From JAJPKE01 sp052143275 (GTDB lineage Bacteria; Chloroflexota; Ktedonobacteria; Ktedonobacterales; JADMIN01): a DNA stretch of 27,401 nucleotides. Both the position numbers and the translations under genes were made by a program. The notes below the pieces were generated by a model. That model had not been told where the DNA came from, did no database searches, and saw only the letters and a list, made by a program, of their open reading frames with translations. Below are positions 15,616 through 24,040 of the stretch, one piece after another (positions within the stretch are counted from its first letter, which is position 1; each line of letters starts with the position of its first letter). The stretch spans positions 1-27,401 of the forward strand of contig JBKQTH010000184.1 of NCBI GenBank assembly GCA_052143275.1, written 5' to 3'.

Positions 15616-15716
15616 GGTCAATCCTCCACTCACCTTCTTCAAACGTCGCAGGCAAGATCGCCGCGCCGGCAATACTGCCCGCAGTGGCTCGTTCCTCTGG
15701 ATCCGCCTGATCCTCC

Positions 15717-16442
15717 TCAATAGCACATAGACAGACCGTTCCACACTCCGTTTCCTACGCCACCATTGGTGCCCAACCCCAGCGCCGCTTGGAAATCGGC
15801 GACCGCAGCTTTGGTCATCGGTCCAAAAATCCCGTCCGAGTCCAGATACGGGGTAAAGCTGTCGGGAGACGTAGTGAAGAATCCAACATTGAATTGGCCG
15901 TTCAGCAGATCTTGCAGGGCACTGACCCAGGGCAGGATATTTGTGTTCTCACTCAGGCCGGCTGGACAGTGGGGATTGTCCACGCGTCCGCCAAACATGA
16001 TAGTGCCATCGTCGTAGGCAGTGCAGAAGCTGAGAAATGACCAGGTCTGGGGACCGACAATGCCGTCGTGCGAGATAGACGCGAACTTTTGAAAGTCCAC
16101 CACGGCCGTCTTAGTAGCCGCCGTAAAACTGGTGCTAATTGATAGCGGAGTGCCACCAGCATTGATATTGTTGAGTCGATAATCTAGAATCTGCACCCAG
16201 GTTCCGCTAGAGCCCTGTTGCAGCGTGGGTGGGCAGCTATTGATTTGATTGGGACAGGAAGGCGGGCACGAGGCATTGGCAGGAAGATGAGAGGATGCCA
16301 TCTGGGTGCTGGTGCTTGCTCTTGAGTCGCTGTGCGCTGTCCTGGCCGCAGCCAGGGCGTTGGAGGCGACGGGAGTAAAAGCCAGGAAGAAGCTGGCGAC
16401 CAGCAGGATGCTGCCCATAATGGCGACGTGGTGTGCGCGCAT
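15717..16442 (-). CDS. Exported protein with two peptidoglycan-binding domains
   Basis: AAGGAGATC precedes the ATG at 16442. The 241-residue product has a signal peptide (about 1-31, IMGSILLVASFFLAFTPVASNALAA). A Ser/Thr-rich linker with a Cys/Pro cluster (CPPSCPNQINSCPP) follows. Two PG_binding_1-like domains come next: about 75-140 (WVQILDYRLNN, TKTAVVDFQKFASISHDGIVGPQTW) and about 170-241 (WVSALQDLLNG, DGIFGPMTKAAVADFQAALGL). There is no catalytic domain, so it probably binds cell wall outside the membrane. With the Cys-hydrolase gene upstream and the small exported gene downstream it forms a run of three exported proteins. Confidence 0.8.
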   Translation of the reverse strand: MRAHHVAIMGSILLVASFFLAFTPVASNALAAARTAHSDSRASTSTQMASSHLPANASCPPSCPNQINSCPPTLQQGSSGTWVQILDYRLNNINAGGTPLSISTSFTAATKTAVVDFQKFASISHDGIVGPQTWSFLSFCTAYDDGTIMFGGRVDNPHCPAGLSENTNILPWVSALQDLLNGQFNVGFFTTSPDSFTPYLDSDGIFGPMTKAAVADFQAALGLGTNGGVGNGVWNGLSMCY

Positions 16443-16702
16443 CTGATCTCCTTATACGAGTTCGCCGTTGTAGAACATTCGAGACGTAAACACATGCTGA
16501 GCCTGGGCTCCAGGAGCGCCGGGGCTCAGCCGATACGGCCACCCACGGCGCTTCCTGTGCGGTACGACAGGGAGCACCGCGTTCACGCTCAGAAAGTGAC
16601 TCTGCTGTTGGACATGACTAGCGTCTCCCTGCGGACCCGGATATTCGAGTATGGCTGGTAGGTTCCCCGGACGGCTGGAGGTGAGATCCGTCTTGCCCGG
16701 AT

Positions 16703-17362
16703 CTACGAAATATGAATAATGTACCAGCCTTTAAACCCTCCGGCTTCGGTGCTTAAGGGATACTTATAGCGGGCATTATTATGTAAATCGAGCAATGTGG
16801 TTGATGTGCTTGAGCCCTTCACCACAATGATCCCCGTATGAGCTGGAACAATCCCGGAGACTCCCTTTACAGGTCCCAAGAATACGACCACATCACCAGT
16901 TACTGCTTCGCTGAGATTCGTTCCGATTTTCGTGCCGAACCCTGAATTAAGCAGATACTCTTGCAGACCGTACCCGGTAGGCGAAATCTCTGGGGTAATC
17001 GCCAGTAGATCATAGATTCTGCCATTGCCCAAATGCGGGTTGTAGTTCTTATAAGCACTTTGGGCCGACAAGGAACCAAGCCCAGGCACATACTCTGCAA
17101 AGGCGAGGGAACGGGACACAAATTCCGCACACTGATAGTCATTCTGTGCCGCTCCTGCATTGACTGTACTGGTACAGGCCGCAGTCACGCAGTTCCAGTT
17201 ATTGTTGGCGAATGTGACTGCGGAGGGCCGCGGCAACGTTGGAGCAGCATGTGCCGTCTCCAAGCGCGTCGGGATCAGGGTAAACAACAGCAGGGCAATA
17301 AGCAGGGCAACAAGCAGAGCACTTCCTATTCCAAGAAGAAGGGTGTTTTTACTCCTGGTCAT
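16703..17362 (-). CDS. Exported CHAP/NlpC-like cysteine hydrolase (putative cell-wall amidase)
   Basis: GGAGA lies 5 bp before the ATG at 17362. The 219-residue protein has an N-terminal signal or anchor (TLLLGIGSALLVALLIALLLFTLI, about 7-30). A compact domain follows, with the nucleophile segment NDYQCAEFVSRSL (Cys78), then GDVVVFLGP before VPAHTGIIVV (His175), and DLHNNA (His/Asn 194-196) as a possible third residue. This C...H order with GDVVVF is typical of CHAP and NlpC/P60 peptidases that cut peptidoglycan cross-links or amide bonds. Assignment between these families is uncertain. A 7-bp hairpin (AGATCCG, 16684-16704) overlaps the stop but lacks a T-run. Confidence 0.75.
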   Translation of the reverse strand: MTRSKNTLLLGIGSALLVALLIALLLFTLIPTRLETAHAAPTLPRPSAVTFANNNWNCVTAACTSTVNAGAAQNDYQCAEFVSRSLAFAEYVPGLGSLSAQSAYKNYNPHLGNGRIYDLLAITPEISPTGYGLQEYLLNSGFGTKIGTNLSEAVTGDVVVFLGPVKGVSGIVPAHTGIIVVKGSSTSTTLLDLHNNARYKYPLSTEAGGFKGWYIIHIS

Positions 17363-17735
17363 CGTGTCTCCATTGCGGGCGGGTCTCGCCGCGCGAAATG
17401 CCTAGAAATAACAACAATCCTATTCCACACATCCCCTCCCTTACGAGGAGAATGTGGTTCTTGATCACTTGCGTGATCGGTGGCTACGGTGTTGGCTGGT
17501 GCCTGACCCTTCACCACGACTGGCCGAGCAGCTGAGCCTCCCCTATGAGGTACCATCAAGCTGGTACCGCCCCAGGGCATCGTTGGCCAGCTGTCTCCAC
17601 CGACGGGAGCAGCCTTTCTTTCCCAGGGATTGAAAACGCAGCCCACATGGGCAGCTAGGCAGCAGGCCATCGCTCCTTTACCGTCCTATTCCGCAGCGGT
17701 CAAGCACAGTGTAAAATACGCAATGTCGCATCCAA
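17363..17735. other. Divergent intergenic region between the Cys hydrolase and the NB-ARC-TPR gene
   Basis: No gene is recognised; open frames here have no family sequence. It should contain promoters for both divergent genes. A possible -10 box TAAAAT lies at 17712-17717 with a poor -35 (TTCCGC, 17689-17694). A hairpin-capable pair GGTACC/GGTACC occurs at 17549-17554 and 17563-17568. Confidence 0.4.
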
Positions 17736-17753
17736 CGGTGCATTTCGGTGCAT
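17736..17753 (+). promoter_or_regulatory. Tandem 8-bp direct repeat CGGTGCAT, spaced one helical turn
   Basis: CGGTGCAT occurs at 17736-17743 and again at 17746-17753, start to start 10 bp, immediately upstream of the NB-ARC-TPR coding region and about 12-30 bp after its probable transcription start. Such phasing suits side-by-side binding on one face of the helix, for example autoregulation by the gene's own XRE domain. Function is inferred. Confidence 0.35.
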
Positions 17754-17786
17754 CCTGCGAACGCCGTCGAAATGGAGTCTAAGCCT

Positions 17787-20372
17787 ATGACACTGACACC
17801 AGACGATCTTCCCTCCTTTGGGACCCTCCTTAAAGGCTTTCGCAAACGCCGGCGCCTGACCCAGCAGCAGCTTGCCGAGACGCTGGGGATGCATCGGAAT
17901 GCGGTGGGCAGATGGGAACAGGGGGACTTCCTCCCGGCCAGCAAGACGATCGTCCTCGAGATAGCCCGGAGGTTGCATCTCGATGAGTCGGAGACGCGAG
18001 CCCTGCTAGAAGCCAGCTTGACCGCGCTCTCCCCCCACTGGTCGGTGCCGTTGCCCCGTAACGCGTACTTCACCGGGCGTGAGGAGGTGCTGGAAGCCCT
18101 GCACCAGCAGCTGGGGAGGAGGCAGGCAGTCGCCCTCACCCAATCCTCAGCGCTCTCTGGGCTGGGGGGCGTCGGCAAGACGCAGATCGCCCTCGAGTAT
18201 GCCTACCGGCATGCCCTGGACTATAGCGCCGTCTTCTGGATGGGAGCTGAGACGGTGGAAAGCATCATCTCCAGCCTGCTGCGCGTCGCCGAGGTGCTCC
18301 GTTTGCCGGAACGAGACGACCAGGACCAGCAGCGGGTGCTCGCCGCCGTCCACCACTGGCTCACCACCCATCACGACTGGCTGGTGATTTGCGATAATCT
18401 GGAAGACCTGGATCTGCCCGCCCGCTTTTTGCCCATCGTACGCCAGGGAGCCATCTTGCTCACCACCCGCTGCCAGGCACTCGGGACGCTGGCTCGCGGG
18501 ATCGATCTGGAACCCATGGGAGAAGAGGAAGGCGTCCTGTTGCTGCTACGACGGGCGAAGCTCGTGGCGCCCGACGCTTCCCAGGAAGACGTGCAGCGCC
18601 TGGCCAGACAGAACGCTCGCCTCTCAGCTGCGGCACGCCAGTTGGTGACCGAGCTTGGACGATTACCGCTGGCGATTGATCAGGCAGGAGCCTATATCGA
18701 GGAGACCGGCTGTGGTCTCGACGAGTACGTGCAGCACTATCGCCAGAAGCGCCAGCTCCTGCTGGATCGACGGGGACTGTCCAGTGACCATCCTCTCTCC
18801 GTCGTTGCTACCATCCGGCTCGCCTGCCAGCGGGTCGTCGAGCAGCACCCCGCTGCGCTGGAACTCTTGCTCTGCTGTGCGTTTTTGTATGCCGAGGCGA
18901 TCCCTGAGGAGTTGTTGCTCGCTGGTGCCGACCATCTCGGACCTGTGCTGGGACCTGTCGTGAGCGATGCCACCCACTTCGACCTGGCTCTGGCCACCTT
19001 GCGCAGGTACTCGCTGGTGCAGCGGCAGCCCGAAACCCGCACCCTCTCGTTGCATCGGCTGGTCCAGGTGATTGTCCAGGAGGAACTGCCTGAGCACGAC
19101 CAGGAGCACTGGCGGCAGCGCTTGGTGCATCTATTGAGTGCCGTCTTTCCTGACCATACGGACGAACGCGCGCCCGACCTCTGGGAGCAATGCGCGCGGC
19201 TTCTCCCCCATGCGATGACCTGTATCGCGACCATCCCCACACACTTGCAGGACCAGGAGCTGGCCGATGTGCTGTGCAAAGCCGCCGACTATGTATTTGA
19301 TCGGTCCCAGACCGAACTCGCCCAGGCCCTGTACCAGCGGGCTCTCCAGATTCAAGAACAGGTGACGGGTCCAGGGCATCCCAAGGTTGCCATGCTGGTT
19401 CAGCGTCTGGCCTATCTCTATCGGCGCCTCGATCAGTTTGAGCAGGCAGAGTCGCTTCTGCTTGCAACGATGAGTATGCTTGAGCAGGCACTAGGCCCTG
19501 AGCATCCCGCCGTCGCGTCTCATCTGAGCCTGCTTGCCACCGTGTACACCGATCGAGGAAAGTACGAGTTAGCAGAGCCGCTGTACCAGCGAGCCCTCTC
19601 CATTCAGGAGCAGACGCTCGGTCCTGATCACCCTGAGATCGCCGAATCGCTGCTCTGGTTGGGAGTCTTCTGCGCGAGCCAGGGCAAGTATGACGTGGCC
19701 GAGGCAGTGTACCAACGAGCCCTCTCCTATTGGGAGCGAGTGGCGGGTCCAGGGCAACTCCAGGTGGCCTACCTGTTGAACCAGTTCGGCCTGCTTTATA
19801 CCGAGCAGGGCAAGTACGAGCTGGCAGAAGCGTGCTGCCAGCGTGCGCTGCGCCTGGTCGAACAGATCAAGGGCGCAGAACATTATGATACAGCCAATAT
19901 GCTCGAGACGCTCGCGTCACTGTACTGTGCATGGGGGAGATACGAGGTCGCGGAGCCGCTCTACCAGCGAAGTCTGCACCTTTTTGAGCAAGCGCTTGGC
20001 CCTGCGCATCGCACGGTATCATACCCGCTGAGCGGCCTGGCCATACTCCGCCGAGACCAGGGGAGATTCGAGGAGGCTGGGGCACTGTTCCAGCGTGCCC
20101 TGCGCATCCGCGAGCAGGTCGTAGGGGGAGAGCATCCGGAGACCGCACAGATTCTGCACGACGTGGCTATCTTGCGGCAAAAAGAAGGCAACGTGCGTGA
20201 GGCCTGCTCCCTGGCTGAACGCGCCCTGGTGATTCGCTCTCAGGCGTTCGGGGACGGTCATCCAAAAACGCTTTCGACGTGCGTGCTCCATACTGAGCTG
20301 GTGCAAGCCTGCGCCCAGAAAGACATGCAGGCAGTTTCTCGACGACCGCGACACCCATCACCTAGGCACTGA
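17787..20372 (+). CDS. XRE-HTH / NB-ARC ATPase / TPR signalling protein
   Basis: The start at 17787 (MTLTPDDLPSFGTLL) gives 861 residues; ATG 17772 and GTG 17748 are alternatives, none with a clear ribosome-binding site. Domains in order: an XRE-type helix-turn-helix (about 24-46, LTQQQLAETLGMHRNAVGRWEQG); an NB-ARC/STAND ATPase with Walker A GLGGVGKTQ (about 125), Walker B WLVICDNLED (about 198) and LTTR sensor; a winged-helix-like linker; and about eight 42-residue kinesin-light-chain-type TPR units (about 510-835; for example ELAEPLYQRALSIQEQTLGPDHP). It resembles bacterial regulators in which ligand or protein binding to the TPR array triggers ATP-dependent oligomerisation. The gene stands alone on the plus strand. 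The coding sequence has no visible lesion. Confidence 0.85.
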   Translation: MTLTPDDLPSFGTLLKGFRKRRRLTQQQLAETLGMHRNAVGRWEQGDFLPASKTIVLEIARRLHLDESETRALLEASLTALSPHWSVPLPRNAYFTGREEVLEALHQQLGRRQAVALTQSSALSGLGGVGKTQIALEYAYRHALDYSAVFWMGAETVESIISSLLRVAEVLRLPERDDQDQQRVLAAVHHWLTTHHDWLVICDNLEDLDLPARFLPIVRQGAILLTTRCQALGTLARGIDLEPMGEEEGVLLLLRRAKLVAPDASQEDVQRLARQNARLSAAARQLVTELGRLPLAIDQAGAYIEETGCGLDEYVQHYRQKRQLLLDRRGLSSDHPLSVVATIRLACQRVVEQHPAALELLLCCAFLYAEAIPEELLLAGADHLGPVLGPVVSDATHFDLALATLRRYSLVQRQPETRTLSLHRLVQVIVQEELPEHDQEHWRQRLVHLLSAVFPDHTDERAPDLWEQCARLLPHAMTCIATIPTHLQDQELADVLCKAADYVFDRSQTELAQALYQRALQIQEQVTGPGHPKVAMLVQRLAYLYRRLDQFEQAESLLLATMSMLEQALGPEHPAVASHLSLLATVYTDRGKYELAEPLYQRALSIQEQTLGPDHPEIAESLLWLGVFCASQGKYDVAEAVYQRALSYWERVAGPGQLQVAYLLNQFGLLYTEQGKYELAEACCQRALRLVEQIKGAEHYDTANMLETLASLYCAWGRYEVAEPLYQRSLHLFEQALGPAHRTVSYPLSGLAILRRDQGRFEEAGALFQRALRIREQVVGGEHPETAQILHDVAILRQKEGNVREACSLAERALVIRSQAFGDGHPKTLSTCVLHTELVQACAQKDMQAVSRRPRHPSPRH

Positions 20373-20566
20373 AACGTGCGCTTCTTGCGCGTCGTAGTGA
20401 GCTAAGCCTAAGTGAGCACGCTTACGGCGGTGAGCGGATCAGAATGTGACGGCGCCGCTATGATGACGCCACGTGGCCGCGACATCCGTGCGCTCGCTTC
20501 TATGGCGCGCTCCGATCTCCCGCGCGGTGACTGTTGCTCTAGGATTCAATTTCAGCAGGACGGTTC

Positions 20567-20911
20567 GGACTTTTTCGCACGTTACACGGGAATAGTCGCA
20601 GGTTAGGGTAGAAATCTCAAACAGAGGTGAATGAAGGCGCAGGCTTTTTCGCATGTTATGCTGGAATAAAGCATTTTTCGCACGTTATGGGAGAAATCAC
20701 AACAAGTGTGATTTCTCCCATAACGTGCGACGCGAAAATGCCAATTTTCTGGCCTGAGAGGCCTTTGCGGCTAACCGGCCATGCGAAAATTCCAATGTAA
20801 CGTGCGAAAAAGTCCTGGATTCCAGCATAACACGCGAAAAAGTCCGGAGACCTTGCTCACAAATTTCTCGCATATCCTGCGACTTTTCCAGTGTAACGTG
20901 CGAAAAAGTCT
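20567..20911 (+). repeat. Intergenic repeat element, copy D (full length, about 345 bp)
   Basis: The most complete copy. Left arm: reverse-sense units GGACTTTTTCGCACGTTACA, AGTCGCAGGTTAGGG, CTTTTTCGCATGTTATGCTGG and TTTTTCGCACGTTATGGG. The core starts at 20708 (GTGATTTCTCCCATAACGTG, then GACGCGAAAATGCCAA, TTTTCTGGCCTGAGAGGCC). Right arm: forward units ending GTGCGAAAAAGTCC and CGCGAAAAAGTCC, a spacer, then CCTGCGACTTTTCCAGTGTAA and a last CGTGCGAAAAAGTC. The innermost left unit and core start form a perfect 23-bp hairpin (20679-20701 with 20707-20729). No open frame is evident. Confidence 0.8.
20679..20729. repeat. Perfect 23-bp stem, 5-bp loop hairpin inside repeat copy D
   Basis: The stem starts CGCACGTTATGGGAGAAATC at 20679-20701, loops through ACAAG (20702-20706) and returns as the exact complement at 20707-20729. 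Outside it, GCATTTT (20671-20677) can pair further with AAAATGC, leaving a bulge. It has no T-run. In copies A, B and C the corresponding arms are mismatched, so copy D may be the youngest. Confidence 0.75.
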
Positions 20912-21073
20912 GTATTTGGGCCCGCCACAGCCAACGTCCGGTCCAGGTGCGGGCAATCAGTAGCGCTTCCAGTCCACAATTTTTCCACTTTTGCACCACA
21001 GCAGTGCCATGTCTCTCAAGCAGCTCACCACATGCCCTTCATACGGTTTCCTTGACGGCCCCTGTATATTAGC

Positions 21074-21566
21074 ATGGCAAGACGCATTCATCTGGCGACC
21101 CATCTGAGCGTCGCCGACCTCAAACACCGCTATCGTGCCGCGCACGAGCCACATGAACGCAGCTGGTGGCAGATTCTTTGGCTCCTAGCCAGAGGCCAGA
21201 CGGACACGGCCATTGCGCAGAGCACCGGCTACACGCGCTACTGGGTTGGCCAAATCGCCAAGCGCTATAACGCGCAAGGGCCAGACGGCATGCGCAATCG
21301 GCAGCACACCACCTCGTGGCGAGCGTCACGCATGCTCTCGGTCGCGCAGCACGAGGAGCTGCGCCAGGCTGCTCTGGCCGGTCCGGCTCCTGACGGAGCT
21401 CAACGGTGGCGGGCGCGCGACGTCGCTGACTGGATGGCGGCCAAACTCGGTCGTCCAGTCGCTACGCAACGGGGCTGGGACTATCTGCAGCGGCTCAAGC
21501 ACAGTCAGCAAGTACCGCGGCCGCAGCACGTCCTAGCTGATCCAGAACAGCAAGACACCTTCAAAA
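21074..21566 (+). pseudogene. IS630-like transposase, 5' half (interrupted by another IS)
   Basis: The frame from ATG 21074 encodes the N-terminal DNA-binding part of an IS630-type transposase. It contains VADLKHRYRAAHEPHERSWWQILWLLARG, the HTH TDTAIAQSTGYTRYWVGQIAKRYN, and a second HTH-like segment (RARDVADWMAAKLGRPVATQRGWDYLQRL), ending VLADPEQQDTFK. At 21567-21568 it is cut by the inverted repeat of another IS. The sequence resumes at 23338 with KLRPLLRAVATAFPHAQVELWAIDEH, the catalytic half. This is a different, diverged IS630 lineage from the one at 477-1683. Confidence 0.8.
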
Positions 21567-21567
21567 A

Positions 21568-23330
21568 CCGTCGGGGCAATAGTCACGTACCATCGATGGT
21601 TTGAGACCAGCGCTGTTCCAGAAGTCGCAACGTATGAGCCCGTGGGTGCAAGAAATGGTATTGCGTCCGCAGGCGCTGATCGAGAAGACCTTGCTGACTG
21701 CGGGCGGAAGCCCAACATTCTGAGGCCAGGGAGCGGATGCGCTGCTCGAGCGAGCAAGAAGCATCCAGATGGTGCACGTGGTCCTCATAGAACGCCGTTC
21801 GCTGGCCGTAGCGCAGCAGATAGGCATTCCAGTTCTTGCGTCCACTGATGCGGCGATAGCGGGTTTTCATGGCCCGGATGAAGCGTTCCAAATCATTGTT
21901 GGTTCGGGGTAAGCGGGCATCTGTGGTCCAGCTCAAAAGGTAGGGCTGTAAGCGCTGAAGCACCCCCACGAAATGGTGCAGGCACTTGGCGTAGATCGGT
22001 GGTAAACTGGCGGCTTGAGGAAGCTGCTCGAGAGACTGCAACCAGCTCGCCACGGCCTCTTCGGTCGCGGGAGGATCTCGCAGCATTCTCCCGCAGTGCC
22101 TCCGCATGCAGGAGCCAGATGTGGCACTGCCGAAGGCACGCCAGATCGGTGGCCCACTCCCGGCGCAGCTGGAGAATGGTGCGCAGGCGGGCGAGGCGAT
22201 TGGCCCCCCAGTCAGTCAGGGCTCCTTTTTTTTCCAGGATCGCCAAACTCTGATCCACCTCGTCCAGTGCTTCCTCCATCGCCAACGCGCCAAAACGGAA
22301 CGGCTGGAGGCCATCCCGATTGATAATGGCTTGAATCCCCGCCGCATACTCGGCCAAGATCCGGATCTGCTCCTGAGCCGGTGGCTCGGCAGCAGACTCA
22401 CGCGCGAATTGATGCCGCACGACCCGAATCCGATCTTGCACCGCCGCGCGCAGGTGGACTTTGATCGCCCGATCCCGCTCCTACATCAGCCGCCCTGCCT
22501 CGCGCAGGGCATGAAACTGACACACCTGGTGAGGAACACCTGGCCACGTCGCCGCCACCGCCTGGCGCAGCGATTCCTGTCCATCGGTCACCACACCCAG
22601 AACGGGAAGATCCCAGGCCGCCAGTGGAGCCAGCAACCGCTCACGCAGCACGGTCGCCTCACTCGAGAGCAGATTCTCGGCGGCCAAGAGCCGACCCGTG
22701 AGGACATCGCGGACGAGGTAGATCATTTCATTGCCTTTGTCCAGTTGGATGCCATCAATGGCCAGGATCACGCCTCCATTGGCGGCAGTCTCCTCCCTCC
22801 AGGGTGGGGCGCTGCTCCACACCTGGGCCGCGCGGAATAGGGTACAGTACGCGTCAAACAGATAGAGCATCTCCCGCCGTGAGATGCTCAGCTGCCAGCG
22901 GACTAAGCGCTCCTGCACAACGGCGTGCGCCTGATCCAGGCTCAGGTGCTCTCCCAGGCGCACGTGACCCACGAGCAGGACCCAGTCGAGCCCAAAGGTG
23001 AAGCCGGGTAGGGCCAGAGCGTCGGCAATGGCACTGCGATAGGTCCGTCCCGAGGTCGGACAGTCCGGGCTTGGGCACCGATACCCACAGTGGGTCACGC
23101 GTACTGGTCCATCCTGCGTGATGATGATGCGGCGCGAGAGCGTTGCCCAGCGGCGGAGGCGCGTGCCACAGCTCAGACAGTGGGTCAGCTCTGGCCGGAA
23201 GGTGCGTCGCGGCAGTTCGCGGGATAGTGCTTGGCAGTGCGCATCGGTGACCCTTTCTGCTTTGAGCCTCCTTACACCTGTCTTTTCCTGCTGCTAGTAT
23301 ACTGCCTGTACGTGACTATTGCCCCGACGG
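21568..23330 (-). mobile_element. Inserted IS (1763 bp) with perfect 23-bp inverted repeats
   Basis: The ends are CCGTCGGGGCAATAGTCACG and on at 21568-21590 and the exact complement at 23308-23330. Outside both ends lies TCAAAAA (21561-21567 and 23331-23337), a 7-bp target duplication with two extra A residues on the right. It has split an IS630-like transposase gene. It carries one decayed transposase gene on the minus strand. Repeat length and duplication are in the range of ISL3-type or ISNCY elements; I cannot name the family. Confidence 0.85.
21583..23272 (-). pseudogene. Decayed DDE transposase of the inserted IS (Mutator-like catalytic pattern)
   Basis: Read on the minus strand: an N-terminal zinc-finger-like part (THCLSCGTRLRRW, then THCGYRCPSPDC), first Asp in ILAIDGIQLDKG, second Asp in GVVTDGQESLRQAV with CQFH as in Mutator/IS256-like enzymes, and Glu in RTNNDLERFIRAMKTRYRRISG near the end. 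It is broken by an in-frame TAG at 22483-22481 (after ALREAGRLM; the frame continues ERDRAIKVHL). A +1 frameshift near 22080 follows (LHAEALRENA to DPPATEEAVASWL). There is no proper start codon in frame upstream of the zinc finger. The element can only move if supplied with transposase from elsewhere. Confidence 0.75.
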
Positions 23331-23337
23331 TCAAAAA

Positions 23338-23937
23338 AAGCTCAGGCCACTGCTACGAGCGGTGGCCACGGCGTTTCCGCATGCCCAGGTGGAGCTCTGG
23401 GCAATTGATGAACATCGTATCCGCTTGAAACCGCTGCTCCGGCGCGTCTGGGCGCCAATTGGTCAGCGGCCGACGATCACTGTGCAACAGCGCTTTGCGT
23501 GGCGACATCTGGTTGGCTTTGTCCATCCCGCCTCTGGACGCACCCTCTTTCATTTGGCCACTACCGTCAGCATCCCCGTTTTTGACGTCGAGCTCGCAGA
23601 ATTCGCGCGCAAAGTAGGAGCCGCCCCCACCAAGCAGATTGTCTTGGTGCTCGATCGTGCGGGTGGCACACCAGCATGCGGCTGCGGGTGCCAGACCACG
23701 TCCATTTGCTCTTCTTGCCACCGTACGCCCCCGAATTGCAGCCCGCCGAGCACCGGCTGGCCGATGACCAACACCGCTCTGGTGAACCAGCACTTTGCCA
23801 GTCTCGAGGACCTTGAGAACGCCCAGTTCGCTCGCTGTGCCGCACTCCAACAGTGGCCTGATCGTATCCGCCCGACCACGTGCTTCCATTGGTGGCCCAA
23901 GCGCGTCCACAAACGACGAGGACCAAGGCGGAATTAA
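23338..23937 (+). pseudogene. IS630-like transposase, 3' half (catalytic domain, with two extra frameshifts)
   Basis: The continuation of the gene begun at 21074: KLRPLLRAVATAFPHAQ, first Asp in ELWAIDEHRIRL, then FVHPASGRTLFHLATTV and second Asp in IVLVLDRAG. From about 23661 to 23757 the family sequence (WHTSMRLRVPDHVHLLFLPP, YAPELQPAEHRL with the Glu) lies in another frame. It then returns to the first frame (WPMTNTALVNQHFASLEDL) and ends RRGPRRN. Two small deletions thus flank this stretch. Together with the IS insertion they make the gene long dead. Confidence 0.75.
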
Positions 23938-24040
23938 TACCGCGCTGTACTGATCTCTCTGCACAGAGAAACGACAATCAACACACTCGCACATGCCGAT
24001 CTGGTCACGGTGGTGTGTTCACCGCTAGACAACGAGGTGG

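Noticed and set aside
16684..16704. Terminator hairpin at the end of the Cys-hydrolase gene
   Set aside because: The 7-bp stem overlaps the stop codon and is not followed by a T-run on the minus strand.
6123..20365. Shared 15-mer ACACCCATCACCTAG at 6123 and 20351
   Set aside because: No further similarity on either side; a match of this length in 27 kb can be chance.
20567..20911. CRISPR array suggested by recurring units in the repeat elements
   Set aside because: Units are degenerate, face both directions and have no regular unique spacers; no cas gene is present.
21583..23272. UGA/UAG read-through or Sec in the inserted IS transposase
   Set aside because: The stop is TAG, not at a Cys position, and a frameshift and missing start accompany it, so decay explains it.
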